Below, in pieces: positions 1 to 7,405 of a stretch of DNA of 63,133 nt; within the stretch, counting starts at the first letter, position 1; the number at the start of each line of letters is the position of its first letter. Origin of the DNA: DASPKW01 sp038244055. GTDB taxonomy: Bacteria > Planctomycetota > Phycisphaerae > Tepidisphaerales > Tepidisphaeraceae. The translations under genes were made by a program, and so were the position numbers. The stretch spans positions 1 to 63,133 of the forward strand of contig JBBRTW010000002.1 in the NCBI GenBank assembly GCA_038244055.1, in the 5' to 3' direction. The notes below the pieces were generated by a model. It was not told the DNA's origin. It worked only from the letters and a program-made list of their open reading frames with translations, and did no database searches.

Positions 1-236
1 CCCGAACCCTGAACCCTGAAGCCACCAAACGAAAGCCCAAACCCTCCAAACCCAAGCTGGCCATGCTCGTCAGCCCGGCCGAGGCTGCACGTCTCAAGGC
101 CGCGCGGACGCCGGGTGTCATCAGCAAGTCCGTCTCCATCCCGGGCGCGGCACATGCAGTTTCCAATCCCGCCTCCGCCGCGTCGTCCGGCGCGACATCC
201 GATGCGCCGGCCGAAGAACCCGCCGCCAAATCCTGA
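1..236 (+). CDS. C-terminal end of an unidentified protein (cut by window edge)
   Basis: An open frame enters from the left edge (frame of base 3) and stops at TGA 234-236. The visible 77 residues are rich in Lys, Pro, Ala and Ser, with a recognisable stretch SPAEAARLKAARTPG near the middle and an Ala/Glu-rich tail. Third codon positions are G/C-rich like those of the neighbouring genes, which supports coding. The next gene starts only 17 bp later, as in an operon. No domain is recognised, and the first codons may not be coding because no start is visible. Confidence 0.4.
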   Translation, partial: RTLNPEATKRKPKPSKPKLAMLVSPAEAARLKAARTPGVISKSVSIPGAAHAVSNPASAASSGATSDAPAEEPAAKS

Positions 237-252
237 TCGCCCCGGAGGCCCA

Positions 253-642
253 TTGAGCAACCCCCGCCGCACACTCCGCCTCCTCTGGCTATTCACCATC
301 GGCTACTGGCTGTTCCTGTTCACGATGACCCACCTGCCGCCCAGCAAGGTGCCGGAGATCGGCGTCAACGACAAACTCGAGCACTTCGGCGCGTATGGCC
401 TGCTGGCCGGCGGGTTGTTCCTCAGCATTTGGGGCACCTCGCCCCATACCCAGAAGGCCACCTGGCTGACGTACCTGATCTGCCTGGCCTATGGCGCGTT
501 CGATGAAATCACCCAGGCGATCCCGTTCATTGGCCGGTCTTGCGAGCTCAATGACTGGTTTGCCGATGCCATCGGGGCGGCCATCGCGGTGACGATCCTC
601 ACCCTCATCCGCCGGTGGCTGGAGCGCATCGGCAAGCCGTAA
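253..642 (+). CDS. VanZ-like family small membrane protein
   Basis: A protein of 129 residues with about four hydrophobic segments. VanZ-like features are the conserved THLPPSKVPE region after the first membrane segment, the DKLEHFGAYGLLAG segment (an acidic/His signature of the family) and a later DEITQ...GRSCELNDWFAD stretch. The start is taken as TTG 253 because a GGAGG sits 5 bases upstream; the frame is open further upstream to a GTG at 115, but that extension is Pro/Arg-rich and overlaps the preceding gene in another frame. VanZ-like proteins are of uncertain biochemical role; some affect glycopeptide resistance or cell-surface properties. Confidence 0.75.
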   Translation: MSNPRRTLRLLWLFTIGYWLFLFTMTHLPPSKVPEIGVNDKLEHFGAYGLLAGGLFLSIWGTSPHTQKATWLTYLICLAYGAFDEITQAIPFIGRSCELNDWFADAIGAAIAVTILTLIRRWLERIGKP

Positions 643-643
643 A

Positions 644-755
644 CGTAGCACGGGCATCTTGCCCGTGTGGAGGATCTCCGCACACCAGCCCCGTCTCCGT
701 TCCATTTGTTCTTCAGAATCGGCTCGCCCAACATGGGCAGGATGCCCATGCTACG
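644..755. repeat. Pair of palindromic 'HGQDAHAT'-type repeats
   Basis: Two facing copies of a palindromic element, at 644-670 (gtagcacgggcatcttgccc) and 730-755 (catgggcaggatgcccatgc). Each is itself an inverted repeat and the two are also inverted relative to each other, so a cruciform or RNA hairpin is possible between the VanZ gene and sctR. Further copies occur at 4186, 7302, 7375 and, in a variant form, 14923 and 40199. Translations of such repeats give spurious small ORFs that read AGCPCY or HGQDAHAT. Confidence 0.8.
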
Positions 756-882
756 ATACGGTGTTCGAAGAATTCCTGGAATTTCATGCAACACTTCGCC
801 CGTCTTCCGCGATAATCCAAAAACTCTTTGCTTGCATCCATGAGTGCGCCAATGTTATCGTCATGACCAACCGAGGCCATCG

Positions 883-1650
883 ATGAGCGTAATTCCCGCA
901 GTCTCCATGCTTGCCCAGGCCGCCCCCGGCCCTCCCCCGGCCAACGAGGGGGGTCTGGCGTTCTGGATCATCACACTGGCGGCGATGGCTTTGATGCCAT
1001 TCGTCCTGACCATGGTCACCTCCTTCGCCAAGCTGGTGATCGTGGGTTCCGTGCTGCGCCATGCCTTGGGCACGCAGCAGCTTCCCCCCACCACGGTCAT
1101 CACCGGGCTGGCGCTGATCCTCACGGTCCACATCATGACCCCGGTCATGTCGCGGATTTACGATGCCTACCAGAAGACCGAGCAGATCGCCGGCCCGCCC
1201 CGCGCCGGCGAGGAGGCCGGATCGACGATGCAATCGGTCCGCCGGGGCGTGTCGGCGGCCGAGGGGCCGATGCGCGAATTCCTCGAGCGCCACTGCCACC
1301 CCCAGAACACCGCCATGTTCGAAGACCTCAAAGCCCGCCTCTCCGACACCCCCGATGCCAACCCGGCCGGCACCGAAATAAAAGACCCCCTCTTCCGCCA
1401 ACTGGTTCAAGATATCACCGTCATCACCCCCGCGTTCGTCCTCAGCCAGTTGACCGAGGCGTTTCAGATCGGCTTTCTTCTGTTCGTGCCGTTCCTGGTG
1501 ATCGACCTGGTCGTCAGCAACGTGCTGATGGCCATGGGCATGCAGATGATGTCGCCGACAACCGTTTCCATGCCGCTCAAGCTGCTGCTCTTCGTGCTGG
1601 TCGATGGCTGGCGACTGATCATGCGCGGGCTGGTCTTGAGTTATGTATGA
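883..1650 (+). CDS. sctR: Type III secretion export gate protein SctR (FliP/YscR family)
   Basis: 255 residues. Core subunit of the inner-membrane export gate, assembling with SctS and SctT into the helical pore through which substrates leave the cytoplasm. The FliP/SctR family is evident from MVTSFAKLVIVGSVLRHALG, then PPTTVITGLALILT, and near the C-terminus PAFVLSQLTEAFQIGFLLF and IDLVVSNVLMAMGM...LKLLLFVLVDGW. Four membrane segments are visible, two before and two after a hydrophilic middle region. That middle region is Ala/Glu-rich and somewhat longer than usual. ATG 883 was chosen because it has GAGG upstream; the frame opens earlier at 844 but those residues are not family-like. sctS follows after 99 bp. 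Confidence 0.95.
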   Translation: MSVIPAVSMLAQAAPGPPPANEGGLAFWIITLAAMALMPFVLTMVTSFAKLVIVGSVLRHALGTQQLPPTTVITGLALILTVHIMTPVMSRIYDAYQKTEQIAGPPRAGEEAGSTMQSVRRGVSAAEGPMREFLERHCHPQNTAMFEDLKARLSDTPDANPAGTEIKDPLFRQLVQDITVITPAFVLSQLTEAFQIGFLLFVPFLVIDLVVSNVLMAMGMQMMSPTTVSMPLKLLLFVLVDGWRLIMRGLVLSYV

Positions 1651-1749
1651 ATGAATGGTGGGGCGGACATTCTTGTCTGCCCTGAAGCAACTTTCCTTCA
1701 GTAGATGGCCGCCTGATCCGCAATTGAATCAGCCCACCGAGAGGTCTAT

Positions 1750-2019
1750 ATGGACTCCGACGCAGTCTTGAGAATTGGCCGGGAAGCATTGCTTCTCACG
1801 CTCCTGCTTAGCGCCATCCCCGTGCTGGCGGCCATGGCGGTCGGCCTGATTATCAGCGTGTTCCAGGCCGCCACGCAGATCCAGGAGCAATCCCTCACCT
1901 TCGTTCCCAAGATCATCGTGACCTTCGGCGCCCTGGCCATCGCCGGCACCTGGATGCTCCAGCAGTTGATCCAGTTCGCCACACCCCTGTTCGAGGCGAT
2001 CTCCGAAATCGGCGGCTGA
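1750..2019 (+). CDS. sctS: Type III secretion export gate protein SctS (FliQ/YscS family)
   Basis: 89 residues, the usual size of the family. Two membrane helices are visible (about residues 14-38 and 54-75) around the conserved loop ISVFQAATQIQEQSLTFVPK, which is the FliQ/SctS hallmark. It packs around the SctR/SctT pore in the inner membrane. It lies between sctR and sctT in the standard order R-S-T-U. The spacer to sctT (about 200 bp) is filled by a large inverted-repeat insertion (2026-2200). Confidence 0.95.
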   Translation: MDSDAVLRIGREALLLTLLLSAIPVLAAMAVGLIISVFQAATQIQEQSLTFVPKIIVTFGALAIAGTWMLQQLIQFATPLFEAISEIGG

Positions 2020-2025
2020 CGAAGA

Positions 2026-2200
2026 TGATTCACCACGAAACACACGAAAGGCACGAAGGAAGGAGAAAACGAGGATAGAGGATTGAGAATGGAAGGAAAG
2101 CAATACGCGCCAGATGCCATTTTCTATCTTCCATCCTCCATCTTCCATCCTCGTTTTTCCAGTCTTTTCGTGCCCTTCGTGTCCTTCGTGGTTCATTGAA
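2026..2200. repeat. Nested inverted repeat between sctS and sctT
   Basis: Two outer arms pair with each other: 'ttcaccacgaaacacacgaa...ggcacgaagga' at about 2029-2066 and its reverse complement 'cgtgcccttcgtgtccttcg...' at about 2169-2197. Inside them lie a second pair of arms, 'gaggatagaggattgagaat' at about 2071-2094 and 'tctatcttccatcctccatc' at about 2124-2155. Transcribed RNA could fold into a long hairpin inside the sctRSTU operon. The right outer arm ends about 20 bp before the sctT start codon. Confidence 0.8.
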
Positions 2201-2219
2201 TTGTTCCTGCGAGTTGGAA

Positions 2220-3038
2220 ATGGACGACATCCAGAAGTTTTTCTTCTCCCCCCAGATCAAGGGCGTGATCCAGTACGCCTTCCTGATCTTCGCGCGCCTC
2301 ACGCCCATCATCGCCTTTTCCCCCGTCCTCGGCGGCCAGACCCTGCCCAAGCGCGTCCGCATGGGGCTGGGGTTCTTCCTCACCATGGCGCTGGTGCCGA
2401 TGTTCATCCATAACCCCGAGCAGGTGACCGTCCAGCCGCAGGGCCTCTATCTTCTGCTTCTGGGCAAGGAAGCGCTGGTCGGGCTCTCGCTTTCGCTGAT
2501 CCTCCTGGTCCTGTTCGAAACCGTCGCATCCATGGGCGCGCTGGTGGACCTGGCCCGCGGGGCGACCATGGCCAATGTCCTCGATCCCCTCACCCAGAAT
2601 CAGCAATCCATCCTGGCCGTCTTTTTCACGCAGGTGGCCATCGTGCTTTTCCTCAGCGTGGGCGGGCTGCAGATTCTCATCCGCGTTTTGGGCGAGAGCT
2701 TTGTCATCCTCAAGCCGACCGAGTTAATCCCCTTGCGGCTATTCGGCCCGCAGGCTACCACCGAAGTCATCGGGCTGGTCGGCGATCTTTTCATGATCGC
2801 CTTCAAGCTGGGCGCGCCGACCGTGGTCGTGCTGGTGCTCGTCGATTTCGGCCTGGGCGTGATCAACCGCGTCGCACCTTCCATCCAGGTCTACTTCCTG
2901 GGCATGACCACCAAGGGGTGCGTCGGCCTGCTGGTGCTCTTCGGCGGCATCGCCCTGACTTACGATCTGCTGGTCGAGCAGTTTGGCCGGGGTCTGCATA
3001 CGATTCACGAATGGGTCACAACCATGGCGAGGGGGTGA
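2220..3038 (+). CDS. sctT: Type III secretion export gate protein SctT (FliR/YscT family)
   Basis: 272 residues with about six to seven membrane segments. SctT/FliR-like features are the N-terminal RLTPIIAFSPVLGGQTLPKR, the LSLSLILLVLFETVASMGALVDLARG segment, and the C-terminal FGLGVINRVAPSIQVYFLG...KGCVGLLVLFGG. SctT is the single-copy component of the export gate. ATG 2220 starts just after the repeat insertion and is followed by a family-like start (MDDIQKFFFSP); an in-frame upstream codon at 2196 would lie within repeat sequence. The gap to sctU is 6 bp, so the two are co-transcribed. Confidence 0.95.
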   Translation: MDDIQKFFFSPQIKGVIQYAFLIFARLTPIIAFSPVLGGQTLPKRVRMGLGFFLTMALVPMFIHNPEQVTVQPQGLYLLLLGKEALVGLSLSLILLVLFETVASMGALVDLARGATMANVLDPLTQNQQSILAVFFTQVAIVLFLSVGGLQILIRVLGESFVILKPTELIPLRLFGPQATTEVIGLVGDLFMIAFKLGAPTVVVLVLVDFGLGVINRVAPSIQVYFLGMTTKGCVGLLVLFGGIALTYDLLVEQFGRGLHTIHEWVTTMARG

Positions 3039-3044
3039 TCGGAA

Positions 3045-4145
3045 ATGGCTGGAGAAAAAACCGAAGAAGCAACACCGAAGCGACTGGAGAAATCGCGCGA
3101 AAAGGGCGAGGTCTTCCAATCGCGCGATCTGACCGGCGCGGTGCTGCTGGCCTGCGCCACGGCCGTCATCGCCGGGCAGATCGATGAGGTCGGCATCACC
3201 TATCCCGCCATGGCCAGGACGATTTTCGCGGCGGCCGGGTCGGGGAATATCTCCAATAACGCGCTGCTGACGCTTTTTGGAACGGCCGTCCTCGAAGGGG
3301 CCAAGTCGCTCGTGCCCCTGCTGGGCGTGGTTTTCCTGGCTTCGCTGGTGATGCCTTTTTTACAGGTGGGCCCGCTGCTCAGCTTTTCGCCGCTGATGCC
3401 CAAGTTCAGCAAGCTTGATCCGATCAAGGGGATCAAGAACAAGCTCTTCAGCCTCAACGCCTATATCGAGTTGCTCAAGACGACCGTCAAGCTGATCGTG
3501 ATCGCGGTGATCTTCTGGAAGACGATCATGGCCGATATGCGCAACGTGCTGCTCCTGAGCACGCAGGAGCCGACGATCAGCGCCGGGGTGGCGCTATCGA
3601 TCGGCGGACATGCGCTGACGCGGACGGTGGTCGTGTTCTTCGCCTTCGGCGCGCTGGATTACATGTACCAGCGCTGGCAGTACCACAAGAATATGCGCAT
3701 GTCGAAGGAGGAGATCAAGCAGGAATACAAGGAGAGCGAAGGCGACCCCCACCACAAGGCCCACCGCAAGCGCGCCCACGAGGAACTGTCGAGCGAATCG
3801 ATGATGGAACACGCCCGCAAGGCCGATGTGATGGTCACCAACCCCGAGCATCTGGCCTGCGCCCTCCGCTACGACCCCAACGAGGAAGGCGCGCCCAGGC
3901 TGCTCGCCAAAGGCCGGGATTACGTGGCCGCCCGATTGCGCGAGATCGCCAGGGAAGAGGATATCCCGATCACGCGCGATATTTCGCTGGCCCATGCCCT
4001 GTACGCGCTGGAACTGGACCGGGAAATTCCCGAGGAGCTTTTCGATGCGGCGGCCGAGGTTCTCAAATGGGTGGAGGCGGTGCTGAAGGCGGAGGGAGAG
4101 GTTGCGCCGTGGCTGCTGCCGCCGAAGGAGAAGGAGGAGAAGTGA
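3045..4145 (+). CDS. sctU: Type III secretion switch protein SctU (FlhB/YscU family) with NPEH instead of NPTH
   Basis: 366 residues. The start MAGEKTEEATPKRLEKSREKG is the FlhB/SctU signature, followed by four membrane segments and the linker SKEEIKQEYKESEGDP with KAHRKRAHEEL. The cytoplasmic domain runs VTNPEHLACALRYD, APRLLAKGRDYVAARLRE, then ISLAHALYALELDREIPEELF. In the family this domain autocleaves between N and P of NPTH, switching substrate specificity from needle/rod to later substrates. Here the motif is N266-P267-E268-H269: N, P and H are kept but Thr is replaced by Glu. The domain is otherwise intact. It is the last gene of the sctRSTU operon. Confidence 0.95.
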   Translation: MAGEKTEEATPKRLEKSREKGEVFQSRDLTGAVLLACATAVIAGQIDEVGITYPAMARTIFAAAGSGNISNNALLTLFGTAVLEGAKSLVPLLGVVFLASLVMPFLQVGPLLSFSPLMPKFSKLDPIKGIKNKLFSLNAYIELLKTTVKLIVIAVIFWKTIMADMRNVLLLSTQEPTISAGVALSIGGHALTRTVVVFFAFGALDYMYQRWQYHKNMRMSKEEIKQEYKESEGDPHHKAHRKRAHEELSSESMMEHARKADVMVTNPEHLACALRYDPNEEGAPRLLAKGRDYVAARLREIAREEDIPITRDISLAHALYALELDREIPEELFDAAAEVLKWVEAVLKAEGEVAPWLLPPKEKEEK

Positions 4146-4185
4146 GGGGATTCAGCGGGGTGATTCGCATTCACTTCCGCGCAGC

Positions 4186-4211
4186 CAACACGGGCAGGAT
4201 GCCCATGCTAC
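4186..4211. repeat. Palindromic 'HGQDAHAT'-type repeat
   Basis: A single copy of the element (cgggcaggatgcccatgcta) lying between the convergent sctU and TauE/SafE genes. The TAG stop codon of the minus-strand gene (4208-4210) is within the element, so the repeat supplies the end of that gene. A role as a bidirectional terminator is possible but is inference. Confidence 0.7.
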
Positions 4212-4684
4212 CCATGCTTCGCATCCGCCCAGCGCGTCACCATGAACATCCCCACGGTCACCATCGCCAGCACCGTCGCCAGGATGACCGAGCGGGTCAG
4301 GTGCTGGTTTCCGAAGTAGCTGAACACCGTATACCCCGCTACATAAACCAGGATAAATCCGAACACCAGCTTGAGCTCGTCCTTGGGCAGTTTGGTGGCG
4401 ATGGAAGCGCCGAAGTACGACCCGACCAGAATGCCGATGGCCATGAAACCGGCGAAACGCAGATCGACATTGCCCTCTTTCCAGTATTTCATCACGGCCG
4501 GAAGTGTGACCGGCGGGATCATCGCCGCGAGGCTGGTGCCGTGGGCGGCAGTCTGCGTGAGTCCAAACGCCAGCACCATGACCGGGATCATGACCGATCC
4601 GCCGCCCAGGCCCATCAGGCCGGAGAACACGCCGACGAGTACGCCGAAGGTGATGAGATAAACCGGGTGATTGAGTTGATCCAT
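4208..4684 (-). CDS. Short TauE/SafE (TSUP) family membrane permease
   Basis: 158 residues with four to five hydrophobic segments. The N-terminal half carries the TSUP family signature GLMGLGGGSVMIPVMVLAFG followed by AAHGTSLAAMIPP. TSUP proteins transport sulfite, sulfonates or related organosulfur anions across the inner membrane. The common form is about 250 residues with two repeats, so this is a shortened member. The substrate cannot be told. It is at the end of the minus-strand T3SS gene run, but a 175-bp spacer with repeats separates it from DUF4337, so a link to secretion is not supported. Confidence 0.75.
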   Translation of the reverse strand: MDQLNHPVYLITFGVLVGVFSGLMGLGGGSVMIPVMVLAFGLTQTAAHGTSLAAMIPPVTLPAVMKYWKEGNVDLRFAGFMAIGILVGSYFGASIATKLPKDELKLVFGFILVYVAGYTVFSYFGNQHLTRSVILATVLAMVTVGMFMVTRWADAKHG

Positions 4685-4779
4685 GAGGGTAGTGTCGGCA
4701 GTGAGGCGATGACGTGCAAGAGGGATGGATGCGCGTGTAAGTCAGCGTCGCAATGCACGAATCGAGGGAACGTCAGTTT

Positions 4780-4860
4780 ACGCACGCCCTCACCCCCGCC
4801 CTCTCCCGAGTACAGGAGAGGGGGTCAGCCATGCGCTCTCCCGAGTGCAGGAGAGGAAGT
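4780..4860. repeat. Inverted repeats of the 'ctctcccgagt...aggagaggg' type
   Basis: Two tandem copies of a small palindrome, 'cctctcccgagtacaggaga' near 4798 and 'ctctcccgagtgcaggagag' near 4834, preceded by 'cacgccctcacccc'. A reverse-oriented copy (ctctcctgtactcgggagag) lies at about 19070-19105. Such elements are multi-copy intergenic repeats; in-frame reading gives the spurious peptide LTPALSRVQERG. Confidence 0.65.
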
Positions 4861-5435
4861 CAGCCGTGCGCCGCCGCCGGCCCGCCAAACAGGTTCGGGA
4901 ACAAGATGCCTTGCGCCAGAAAGAAAACGCCCACCGCCGCGAACGCCAGCGCGACGAACCAGAATCTCGATTTCTTCGTCAGCACCGAGATGGCCGCGAT
5001 GGTGATGGCGATCTGAAAGAGCGTAACCCCATAGGAGAGGATCTTGTGACGCTGCATGTGATCCTTCGCAGCCTCCTCTTTCTCGCGGGCCGACTTGGAG
5101 GCCTCCTCCTTTTTGCCCTCGTACTTCTTGAGCGATTTCTCCAGATCCTTTTCCGCAATCGGCTTGCCCAGCGCGGCCATCAGCTCGGCGTGTCGCTCGA
5201 CATCGGATTTTTCGATCCCCTTGGCCTGGTAGTAGGCCCACTGATCCACCGCCTGCACCTGTTCCATCATCGCCTCGTTGGCATGGTGCCCCGAGAGCAT
5301 GGCGCAGACGGCCGCCAGCGCGGCGATGATGGCGGAGCTCAGCGCGACCCCCATGATCCACGGCAGCCCGGATTCGTGGGCGTGGTGATGGATATCCTCC
5401 TGAACCTGTTCCGTCGGCGGTTCCATTTCTTCCAT
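4860..5435 (-). CDS. DUF4337-like membrane protein
   Basis: 191 residues. An acidic N-terminus (MEEMEPPTEQVQEDIHHHA) precedes one membrane helix (about residues 27-49), then a charged, probably coiled-coil segment rich in Lys/Glu, then two closely spaced helices near the C-terminus. This layout and the SGHHANEAMMEQVQAVDQWAYYQAKGIE stretch match DUF4337, a family of unknown function. ATG 5435 is preferred because GAGGA lies 5 bases upstream; an in-frame TTG at 5456 overlaps the FliO-like stop codon. It directly follows the FliO-like gene and may be translated from the same message. Confidence 0.7.
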   Translation of the reverse strand: MEEMEPPTEQVQEDIHHHAHESGLPWIMGVALSSAIIAALAAVCAMLSGHHANEAMMEQVQAVDQWAYYQAKGIEKSDVERHAELMAALGKPIAEKDLEKSLKKYEGKKEEASKSAREKEEAAKDHMQRHKILSYGVTLFQIAITIAAISVLTKKSRFWFVALAFAAVGVFFLAQGILFPNLFGGPAAAHG

Positions 5436-5452
5436 GTTGTCCTCATCCTGTT

Positions 5453-6031
5453 TCAAGAAGATTTGTCGGAGCGACGCTTGCCCAGCAGCACATCCGCGAA
5501 ACTGCGGGCGGGGGCGCTCGATGAACTTTTCGCGCTCGCGGCCGCCTGCTCGGATTTGAGAAGCTCGGCCACGCGCTGATGATCCAGCGGGCCGCCTGAG
5601 AGCACTTCAATTCGATCTCCCGTCGATCCCAGAAGAAAATACTGCTCCCCCACCCGCACCACATACAGAATCTTCCGCGGCTCCAGGCGATGCGATTCGA
5701 TCATCTGGATCAATTTGCCCGAGGCCAGCAGCGGACGCTTGCCGAGCAGTCGCGGGAGAAACCGCGCCACCAGGATCAGCACCGCCACGATCGCCATCAG
5801 CGTGTAGACCATGCGCTTAACGGCCTCGCCATACGAGGGCAGATCGCTGAGCGGATCGCGCGCGGCTTTGGTGGTTGGATACGTCGCGGCCGATGCGGCC
5901 AGAGCGCTGGAATTCATCCATAACGCGATCAGTCCAATCCCCAGCCCCAGCATCAGCCACCGCGCAATAAAAACCCTCGGCCGGCGAAGCGAAGCGATCA
6001 AATGCGAATCGGTCGGGTGTTGCAAGTTCAA
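5453..6031 (-). CDS. FliO-like protein of the type III export apparatus
   Basis: 192 residues from a TTG start that overlaps the sctQ stop as TTGA. The N-terminus has a basic stretch, a hydrophobic segment and an SALAASA sequence resembling a signal peptide cleavage site. A second membrane helix follows (about residues 73-92). After it comes a cytoplasmic domain: LASGKLIQMIESHRLEPRKI, YVVRVGEQYFLLGST and RIEVLSGG, the pattern of FliO, where a short beta-barrel-like domain follows the helix. In flagella FliO is a chaperone for assembly of the FliP ring. FliO is not part of typical non-flagellar T3SS, so its position right after sctQ is notable. The C-terminal 40 residues are Ser/Ala-rich. The family call rests on pattern and context, not on a search. 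Confidence 0.75.
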   Translation of the reverse strand: MNLQHPTDSHLIASLRRPRVFIARWLMLGLGIGLIALWMNSSALAASAATYPTTKAARDPLSDLPSYGEAVKRMVYTLMAIVAVLILVARFLPRLLGKRPLLASGKLIQMIESHRLEPRKILYVVRVGEQYFLLGSTGDRIEVLSGGPLDHQRVAELLKSEQAAASAKSSSSAPARSFADVLLGKRRSDKSS

Positions 6032-7218
6032 TGGCTCGTGGTTGAAGAATCGCGCGAGGTGGAGAGTTCCGTTAGACGCAGGCCCAGCTCGCCATCGAGT
6101 TGCACCAGTTCGCCCCGGCCGATGACATCGAGCCCCTGGTACAGGTCCGCGGGGGCCGCAAGCTCCTTGAGCAGATCGAGAGTCGCGCCGGCACGCCACT
6201 GGCTGATCTGCTCGATGGTAAACGTCGCCCGGCCGATGGCGATGCCGGCGACCTCGCCCGCCGCGCCGGCGGCCGCATCCCATTCGCGCAGATCCAGCGC
6301 GCCGCAGCGAACGCTGACGACATCGGCTAGATCGCGCACGATCGTCGCCGAGGCCAGCGACCAGCCCATCGGCGTGATCAGCCGGCAGCCGGGCGTGGCG
6401 GCCAGATCGGTCGCCCCGAGAAGAATGACATCGCCCACCGCCAGGCGCGGGCCATCGGGGAGTTTCAGCGCCGGCAGGCCCAGGCGAACCGTGATGAGAG
6501 TCGATGGCCCGGCCGAGGCCGCGCCGCCATCCCACGCCGAGGTGGCCAGATCCAGCGCCTCCCAGTTGGGCAGATAGAGCCGCGCCAGCCCGCCGCGCCC
6601 GCCGATGCGGACGCTGACCGCGCCGGGCGAAATCCCCGCCAGCTTGGCCCAATCCTGGACCTCCTGCGCCTTGTAAAATCGGCCGATCGCGAAGCCGGCC
6701 GCCCCGCGCGCCTGCCGCGCGCCGCGAAGCATCGCATCGACGCAAGCCAGGCCGACGTATTCCAGCAGCCCGGTTTCGACCTCGGTCAGCGCGCCCGCGC
6801 CGCGGAGGTTGGCGAAATCGGTCTCCATCGCATCGAGGATCGTCCGCGCCAGCGGGGCATCGAGGGCGATCATCCCTTCGCGCTTGGCCCCGCCGCTGTC
6901 CAGCGCTGGATGGGAAAAAGTCATGGCGAATACGGATGTGGCGGCCGGTGCATCGGCGGGAAGATCGAAGGCCACCGGGCGATCCAATGTCTGCTCCAAC
7001 GCCTGGGCGACGGATTGGAACAGCCGCTCGACCGCCAAACGGGCGGCCGTCGATACCACCGAGCCGGCGCGAAGGATCGCCGGGCGCGCCAGGGCCGCCA
7101 GTTGCCACGCCGGCATCTGCGCCGCGGAAGCGGGCGCGGCGGCGGGCGTTGCGGGCGGCGCAGCGCCGGCGGGCGCGGCGGGAGAGGGCGGCGGGGTTGG
7201 AGTCGTCGAGGCGGCCAT
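6028..7218 (-). CDS. sctQ: Type III secretion cytoplasmic ring (sorting platform) protein SctQ
   Basis: 396 residues. A Pro/Ala-rich N-terminus (residues 1-40) is followed by a middle domain of FliM/SctQ type (GALTEVETGLLEYVGLACVDAML) and a C-terminal SpoA (FliN-like) domain of about 70 residues: FTIEQISQWRAGATLDLLKE, then DLYQGLDVIGRGELVQLDGE and LGLRLTEL. A preceding region around residues 220-320 could be a second SpoA copy, as in SctQ. In T3SS it forms pods of the sorting platform below the export gate with SctK, SctL and SctN. It lies between sctP and the FliO-like gene. The sctP-sctQ gap (187 bp) holds two palindromic repeats. Confidence 0.88.
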   Translation of the reverse strand: MAASTTPTPPPSPAAPAGAAPPATPAAAPASAAQMPAWQLAALARPAILRAGSVVSTAARLAVERLFQSVAQALEQTLDRPVAFDLPADAPAATSVFAMTFSHPALDSGGAKREGMIALDAPLARTILDAMETDFANLRGAGALTEVETGLLEYVGLACVDAMLRGARQARGAAGFAIGRFYKAQEVQDWAKLAGISPGAVSVRIGGRGGLARLYLPNWEALDLATSAWDGGAASAGPSTLITVRLGLPALKLPDGPRLAVGDVILLGATDLAATPGCRLITPMGWSLASATIVRDLADVVSVRCGALDLREWDAAAGAAGEVAGIAIGRATFTIEQISQWRAGATLDLLKELAAPADLYQGLDVIGRGELVQLDGELGLRLTELSTSRDSSTTSH

Positions 7219-7301
7219 GGGTTGGTTGTCTGAATCGCCGGTGCGACCAGCCGACTATCCCATCGGCGGCGCGGGGGGTCAAGAAGGGTTTCACTGCCCA
7301 A

Positions 7302-7401
7302 CATGTAGCACGGGCATCCTGCCCGTGTGAGCGGCATTGAATTGAAGAATGAGTTGCTCCTTCGCCATGGATCGTTCACGGGCAGGATGCCCGTGCTACA
7401 A
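7302..7401. repeat. Pair of palindromic repeats between sctP and sctQ
   Basis: Two facing copies, 7302-7331 (gtagcacgggcatcctgccc) and 7375-7401 (cgggcaggatgcccgtgcta). Each is a near-perfect palindrome of the same family as 644-755. They occupy most of the spacer between the two secretion genes. Confidence 0.8.
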
Positions 7402-7405
7402 TGCA

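Noticed and set aside
615..886. Short ORFs with AGCPCY or HGQDAHAT-like peptides
   Set aside because: They come from translation of the palindromic intergenic repeats, a known source of spurious annotations.
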